This document shows, piece after piece, positions 5,552-9,744 of a stretch of DNA of 9,744 nt. The stretch lies in assembly GCA_022508725.1 (NCBI GenBank), contig JAFLUR010000067.1, positions 1-9,744 of the forward strand, written 5' to 3'. Position numbers and translations under genes: made by a program. Source of the stretch: Oscillospiraceae bacterium. Its GTDB lineage: Bacteria > Bacillota > Clostridia > UBA1381. Below the pieces are notes generated by a model. That model saw nothing but the letters and a program-made list of their open reading frames with translations. It was not told where the DNA came from and made no database searches. Each line of letters opens with the position of its first letter. Position 1 is the stretch's first letter.

Positions 5552-6388
5552 ATGAAGTTTTCAAAAATGCAGGGTGCGGGAAACGATTATGTTTATGTGA
5601 ATTGTTTTGAGGAAAAAATCGATTTTGATATTTCGAAAGCGGCGATAAAAATAAGTGACCGTCATTTCGGCAGAGGCTCGGACGGAATGGTTCTCATATG
5701 CCCGTCCGACAAGGCGGATTTTGAAATGATAATGTACAATTCCGACGGCAGCCGGGCGGAGATGTGCGGGAACGCGGTAAGATGTGTCGGAAAGTACGTT
5801 TATGACAAAGGTCTCACAGACAAGGATACAATTACCGTCGAAACTCTTGCCGGGATCAAAACATTGCAATTGAGCACCGAAAACGGCAAAGTAAAGACCG
5901 TTCGCGTCAATATGGGCGCGCCCGTGCTTGTTCCGAAGGATATACCGGTCAATTCGGATAAGGAACGCTTTATCGATGAAACGGTCAACGTCGGAGGAAT
6001 TGATTACAAAGTAACCTGCGTATCGATGGGAAATCCGCACGCGGTCGTATTCCTTGATACTCTCGACGGACTCGACATAGAAAAAACAGGTCCTCTGTTT
6101 GAAAACCACAGTCTTTTTCCGAGAAGAATAAACACGGAATTTGTCGAGGTCATCGACAGGCATACTTTAAAAATGCGGGTATGGGAAAGAGGCGCCGGGG
6201 AAACGCTTGCCTGCGGAACAGGCTCATGCGCGTCTATGGTTGCCGCCGTGCTTCTCGCAAAGGCGGAAAACAAAGCGACTCTCAAACTGCTCGGCGGCGA
6301 TCTTGTCATTGAATGGGCGGGCGAAGGCTCGGACGTATTCATGACGGGGCCTGCGGAGTTTGTGTTTGACGGTGAGATACAAATATAA
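5552..6388 (+). CDS. dapF: Diaminopimelate epimerase
   Basis: This cytoplasmic enzyme converts LL-diaminopimelate to meso-diaminopimelate, the precursor of lysine and of the peptidoglycan cross-link residue, without any cofactor. The 278-residue length is normal. Both catalytic cysteines are present: Cys72 in AEMCGNAVRC and Cys221 in ETLACGTGSC. The N-terminal KMQGAGNDYV, FGRGSDGMV and the central VSMGNPHAV motifs are also typical. ATG at 5552 is preceded by AAAGGAG (5533-5539). It lies 31 nt after the ANTAR gene and 80 nt before dapL, with no terminator visible on either side, so it is probably part of the glnA operon. It completes the two-step route from tetrahydrodipicolinate to meso-DAP with the next gene. 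Confidence 0.97.
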   Translation: MKFSKMQGAGNDYVYVNCFEEKIDFDISKAAIKISDRHFGRGSDGMVLICPSDKADFEMIMYNSDGSRAEMCGNAVRCVGKYVYDKGLTDKDTITVETLAGIKTLQLSTENGKVKTVRVNMGAPVLVPKDIPVNSDKERFIDETVNVGGIDYKVTCVSMGNPHAVVFLDTLDGLDIEKTGPLFENHSLFPRRINTEFVEVIDRHTLKMRVWERGAGETLACGTGSCASMVAAVLLAKAENKATLKLLGGDLVIEWAGEGSDVFMTGPAEFVFDGEIQI

Positions 6389-6397
6389 AGAAACAAC

Positions 6398-6439
6398 AAA
6401 AACAAAAGAAAAATCACAAAAAACAAAAGAAAAATCACA
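6398..6439 (+). repeat. Exact 21-bp tandem duplication in the dapF-dapL gap
   Basis: An A-rich 21-nt unit occurs twice in direct succession without a mismatch (6398-6418 and 6419-6439); its core is CAAAAGAAAAATCAC. It fills half of the 80-nt gap and ends about 30 nt before the dapL start. The transcript here would be nearly all A, with little structure. This may be a recent replication slippage product, or an unstructured A-rich entry region upstream of the ribosome binding site. Confidence 0.9.
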
Positions 6440-6468
6440 AAATATTTTATCGAAAGGATTTTTTAAAA

Positions 6469-7686
6469 ATGGCAAAAATAAATGAAAACTATTTAAAGCT
6501 TCCGGGAAGCTATCTTTTTTCGGTAATCAATCAAAAGGTTGATGCATTTACAAAGAAAAATCCCGGCAAAGAACTTATACGCATGGGTATCGGAGACGTT
6601 ACCCGTCCGCTCGTTCCGAGTGTTATCGGCGCCATGAAGGATGCGGTCGAGGAAATGGGCACGTTTGAGGGATTTCACGGCTACGGACCGGAGCAGGGTT
6701 ATGATTTTTTAAGAGACCTGATCGTTGAAAACGATTACCGGAAAAAAGGTATCGATATACAGGCAGACGAGGTTTTTGTTTCGGACGGCGCAAAAAGCGA
6801 TACGGGAAATATAGGCGATATATTTTCGGCGGACAATAAGGTTGCGGTATGCGATCCGGTTTATCCGGTTTACGTTGATACCAACGCCATGAGCGGCCGC
6901 GCGGGCAGCTATGACAAGGAGTCCGGACATTGGTCTGAGCTTATATATATGGAATGCAGTGCGGAAAACGGATTTCTGCCTCCCATCCCCGACAAGCATG
7001 CGGATTTGATATATCTTTGTTTCCCGAACAATCCCACCGGCATGGCGGCTGACAGGGATTATCTGAAAAAGTGGGTCGATTACGCGATAAGCGAGGGTTC
7101 TGTCATTTTGTTTGATTCGGCATACGAGACGTTCATAACGCAGCCCGAAATACCGCACAGCATATTTGAAATAGAGGGCGCGAAAAAATGCGCCGTTGAA
7201 TTCAGGAGCTTTTCGAAAACAGCCGGCTTTACCGGAAACAGATGCGCGTACACCGTTATCCCGCATGAGCTTGTCATAGACGGCGCCCGGGTAAACAGTC
7301 TGTGGAACAGACGGCATACGACAAAATTCAACGGAGTTCCGTATATCGTTCAGCGCGGAGCGGCGGCTGTTTACGGCGAACAGGGACAGCGTGAAATCAA
7401 AGAGGTCATAAAATATTATCTCAATAATGCGGAGATTATAAGGGGCGGTCTTGCAAAGGCGGGACTTACCGTTTACGGCGGCGTGAATGCGCCTTATATC
7501 TGGGCAAAAACCCCGGATAATATGCCGTCATGGGATTTTTTTGACAGACTGCTTGAGGAAGCGAATGTTATAACCACTCCGGGCGTCGGATTCGGTCCGA
7601 GCGGAGAGGGATACATAAGATTTACGGCATTCGGAGATGCGGATAAGACCAAAGAGGCTGTGGAAAGAATTATAAAGATACTTTAA
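6469..7686 (+). CDS. dapL: LL-diaminopimelate aminotransferase
   Basis: This PLP enzyme makes LL-diaminopimelate directly from tetrahydrodipicolinate with glutamate as amino donor, releasing 2-oxoglutarate. It bypasses the succinylase/acetylase steps and is found in many Clostridia, Chlamydiae, cyanobacteria and plants. The 405-residue length fits the family. Visible features are the N-terminal NENYLKLPGSYLF, the substrate region RMGIGDVTRPL (38-48), FHGYGPEQGY, VSDGAKSDTGNIGDIF, FPNNPTG (185-191), FDSAYE with Asp216 and Tyr219, and the PLP lysine Lys250 in FRSFSKTAGFTGNRCAY. ATG at 6469 is preceded by GAAAGGA (6452-6458). Its reaction ties it to both neighbours: DapF uses its product, and glutamate synthase supplies its glutamate and takes back 2-oxoglutarate. 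Confidence 0.97.
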   Translation: MAKINENYLKLPGSYLFSVINQKVDAFTKKNPGKELIRMGIGDVTRPLVPSVIGAMKDAVEEMGTFEGFHGYGPEQGYDFLRDLIVENDYRKKGIDIQADEVFVSDGAKSDTGNIGDIFSADNKVAVCDPVYPVYVDTNAMSGRAGSYDKESGHWSELIYMECSAENGFLPPIPDKHADLIYLCFPNNPTGMAADRDYLKKWVDYAISEGSVILFDSAYETFITQPEIPHSIFEIEGAKKCAVEFRSFSKTAGFTGNRCAYTVIPHELVIDGARVNSLWNRRHTTKFNGVPYIVQRGAAAVYGEQGQREIKEVIKYYLNNAEIIRGGLAKAGLTVYGGVNAPYIWAKTPDNMPSWDFFDRLLEEANVITTPGVGFGPSGEGYIRFTAFGDADKTKEAVERIIKIL

Positions 7687-7717
7687 AATATATCGGGATA
7701 TCGGAAAGGAGAAAAAT

Positions 7718-9744
7718 ATGGAATATTCAGGATTACCGCAAAAACAGGGACTGTACGACCCTAAATTCGAGCATGACGCCTGTGGTATAGGGTTTATCGG
7801 CAATATAAAGGGAAAGAAATCTCACAAGATCATATCCCAAGCTATCACCATCCTAAAAAATCTCGCTCACAGAGGAGGCGTGGGCAGCGACCCCGAAACG
7901 GGCGACGGCGCGGGCATATTGATACAAATGCCGCACACATTCATGAAAAAGGTATGTAAAAACGAGGGCATAGATCTGCCGGAGGAAAATGCCTACGGAG
8001 TGGGTATGCTGTTTTTATCGCCCGATATCGAAAAGAGAAAGGTCAGTATGGCACAGCTCTCAAAGATAATCGAGGAGGAACAACAGACGGTTCTCGGATT
8101 TCGCGAAGTGCCCACCTATGCAAAATGCATAGGCGCCGGAGCAAGAGAGGCAATGCCCCGTATAATGCAGGTGTTTATCAAAAAAAACGAGTCCTTAAAA
8201 TCGGTCATCGATTTTGAAAGAAAGCTGTATATCATAGGCAAGCGCGCCGAGTCGGAAATTCGCTGCGGCGAGGATGCCGATAAATATTTCTATTTTTCAA
8301 GTCTTTCCGCAAGAACGATAGTATACAAGGGTATGCTCACACCCGATCAGGTAAACGAATTTTATCTCGACCTCAAGGATGTGGATATGAAAACGGCTAT
8401 CGCTCTTGTTCATTCGCGTTTTTCCACAAACACATTCCCGAGCTGGGAAAGAGCGCATCCCAACAGATATATCATTCACAACGGCGAGATCAACACGATA
8501 CGCGGAAACGTAAATTGGATCAAAGCAAGAGAAAAAATGTTTGATACCGATCTTTTCGGCGAGGATATGAAAAAGATATCCGGAATCATAAACGAGGACG
8601 GAAGCGATTCGGCTATGCTTGACAACTATATCCAAGCGCTCACTCTTTCCGGTTATTCCCTCCCTCATGCGGTCATGACGGCCATTCCGGAGCCGTGGGA
8701 AAATGACACCGGCATGGATGAAACCAAACGCGCGTTTTACAAATATCACAGCTGTCTTACCGAGCCGTGGGACGGTCCCGCCGCGGTCGCGTTTACCGAC
8801 GGAACTCTTGTCGGCGCGACGCTTGACAGAAACGGACTCCGCCCCGCGAGATATTACGTTACCTCCGACGATACGGTAATACTTTCATCGGAAGTCGGAG
8901 TTCTCGATATTCCCGATGAAAAAATAATCAGAAAAGAACGGCTGCATCCGGGCAGAATGCTGCTTATAGACACAAATGAGGGCAGGATCATAGACGATGC
9001 CGAAATAAAGAAAATCGAGGCGGAAAAACACCCCTACAAGGAATGGATAGACAATAACCTCATCGAACTTACCGATCTTGACGAGGGAACGGATGAATTC
9101 AAGTGGCATGATTTGGTGGAGGATCTTAAAAAGAAATGCGAATCACAGCCGCTTATCGATCAAAACAGAGTTATTGCGCTCGAATCCCTCTTTACAAACA
9201 GAGAACCCGAAAAATACGATCTTCCCCTTTTGACAAGACAGAAAGCATTCGGCTACACATGGGAGGACGTTATAACGGTACTGAAAGCCATAGTCGAAAA
9301 GGGTGAGGACGCCGTAAACGCAATGGGTACCGACGCGCCGCTTGCGGTACTGTCCGAAAAGCCGCAGCTTTTGTACAATTATTTCAAACAGCTTTTTGCT
9401 CAGGTCACAAACCCGCCGATCGACGCTATCCGTGAAAAAATAGTGATCTCTACCGGAACGCTTTTCGGAAGCGAAGCAAATCTCTTGAATCCGTCAAGTG
9501 AAAACTGCCGCAGAATACTCGCGGAGTCGCCCATACTTTCAAACGGTGATTTGAAAAGACTCAAAAGCGTAAATCGTCCCGGATTTAAGTCGGTGACTCT
9601 CTCCACTCTCTTTAATGTCAATGAGAAAGGCGATATGGAGGATGCGATAGAGAATATTTTTGCGGCGGCGGATGTTGCGATAAACAACGGCTGCAATATT
9701 ATCATACTTTCCGATAAGGGCGTTGACGAAAGCAAAGCCGCCAT
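7718..9744 (+). CDS. gltB: Glutamate synthase large subunit, partial (first 675 residues)
   Basis: The gene runs open to the right edge; the family's large subunit is about 1500 residues, so less than half is seen. ATG at 7718 has AAAGGAG (7705-7711) 6 nt upstream and lies 31 nt after dapL. The N-terminal glutaminase domain starts at Cys22 in EHDACGIGFI, expected to become the N-terminal nucleophile after loss of a 21-residue propeptide. HRGG and GDGAGIL follow, then HSRFSTNTFPSWERAHP and HNGEINTIRGN, GSDSAMLDN, PWDGPAAVAF and DRNGLRPARYY, all standard GOGAT motifs. The central domain begins around residue 450 and the visible part ends in NIIILSDKGVD. The FMN/FeS synthase domain and the small subunit are off the edge. 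It converts glutamine and 2-oxoglutarate to two glutamates, closing the GS/GOGAT cycle with glnA. Confidence 0.96.
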   Translation, partial: MEYSGLPQKQGLYDPKFEHDACGIGFIGNIKGKKSHKIISQAITILKNLAHRGGVGSDPETGDGAGILIQMPHTFMKKVCKNEGIDLPEENAYGVGMLFLSPDIEKRKVSMAQLSKIIEEEQQTVLGFREVPTYAKCIGAGAREAMPRIMQVFIKKNESLKSVIDFERKLYIIGKRAESEIRCGEDADKYFYFSSLSARTIVYKGMLTPDQVNEFYLDLKDVDMKTAIALVHSRFSTNTFPSWERAHPNRYIIHNGEINTIRGNVNWIKAREKMFDTDLFGEDMKKISGIINEDGSDSAMLDNYIQALTLSGYSLPHAVMTAIPEPWENDTGMDETKRAFYKYHSCLTEPWDGPAAVAFTDGTLVGATLDRNGLRPARYYVTSDDTVILSSEVGVLDIPDEKIIRKERLHPGRMLLIDTNEGRIIDDAEIKKIEAEKHPYKEWIDNNLIELTDLDEGTDEFKWHDLVEDLKKKCESQPLIDQNRVIALESLFTNREPEKYDLPLLTRQKAFGYTWEDVITVLKAIVEKGEDAVNAMGTDAPLAVLSEKPQLLYNYFKQLFAQVTNPPIDAIREKIVISTGTLFGSEANLLNPSSENCRRILAESPILSNGDLKRLKSVNRPGFKSVTLSTLFNVNEKGDMEDAIENIFAAADVAINNGCNIIILSDKGVDESKAA

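Noticed and set aside
5561..6438. Minus-strand frames opposite dapF (200 and 144 residues)
   Set aside because: They are antisense to conserved dapF; the Leu/Phe-rich start of the shorter one is simply the reverse of the A-rich 21-bp duplication.
6709..7317. 202-residue minus-strand frame opposite dapL
   Set aside because: It is antisense to conserved dapL with no family motifs or ribosome binding site.

Overview
The window looks like a chromosomal segment from a member of the Clostridia (Bacillota), probably an uncultured or gut-type lineage. The evidence is moderate GC with frequent ATA (Ile) and AGA codons, strong AGGAG-type ribosome binding sites, an AgrC/AgrA-like LytTR two-component system, lysine synthesis through the LL-diaminopimelate aminotransferase DapL, and a type I glutamine synthetase followed by an ANTAR antiterminator. 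I see no rRNA, tRNA, CRISPR array, insertion sequence or prophage.

Left part (1-3282, all minus strand). A VanZ-family membrane protein gene runs off the left edge. It has a near-consensus promoter of its own and is separated by a perfect 11-bp hairpin terminator from a 203-residue uncharacterised protein with a charged coiled-coil tail. Upstream of that lie a GHKL-type sensor kinase with about seven membrane segments and a LytTR response regulator. Kinase and regulator overlap by one base (TAATG) and are surely co-transcribed. A pair of 10-bp direct repeats 21 bp apart, with the geometry of LytTR operators, sits upstream of the regulator.

Intergenic control region (3283-3556). It separates the minus-strand two-component genes from the plus-strand nitrogen operon. 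A full-consensus promoter (TTGACA-17-TATAAT) drives a leader of about 115 nt. The leader holds a small hairpin with an AAAGGC hexaloop (A1, G4, as in ANTAR targets), a second weaker hairpin, and an intrinsic terminator whose left arm overlaps both. Transcription into glnA should therefore need antitermination.

Right part (3557-9744, all plus strand). The order is glnA (glutamine synthetase), an ANTAR-domain antiterminator of the clostridial NitR type, dapF, dapL and gltB (large subunit of glutamate synthase, running off the right edge). The last three genes follow closely, with gaps of 31, 80 and 31 nt. The glnA - ANTAR gene - GOGAT order matches the nitrogen cluster known from solventogenic clostridia, but here two lysine/peptidoglycan genes lie between the regulator and GOGAT. 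The genes fit metabolically: GS makes glutamine, GOGAT turns glutamine plus 2-oxoglutarate into glutamate, DapL spends glutamate to make LL-DAP and returns 2-oxoglutarate, and DapF epimerises LL-DAP to meso-DAP for lysine and cell wall. The ANTAR protein is probably the positive regulator that opens the terminator in front of its own operon.
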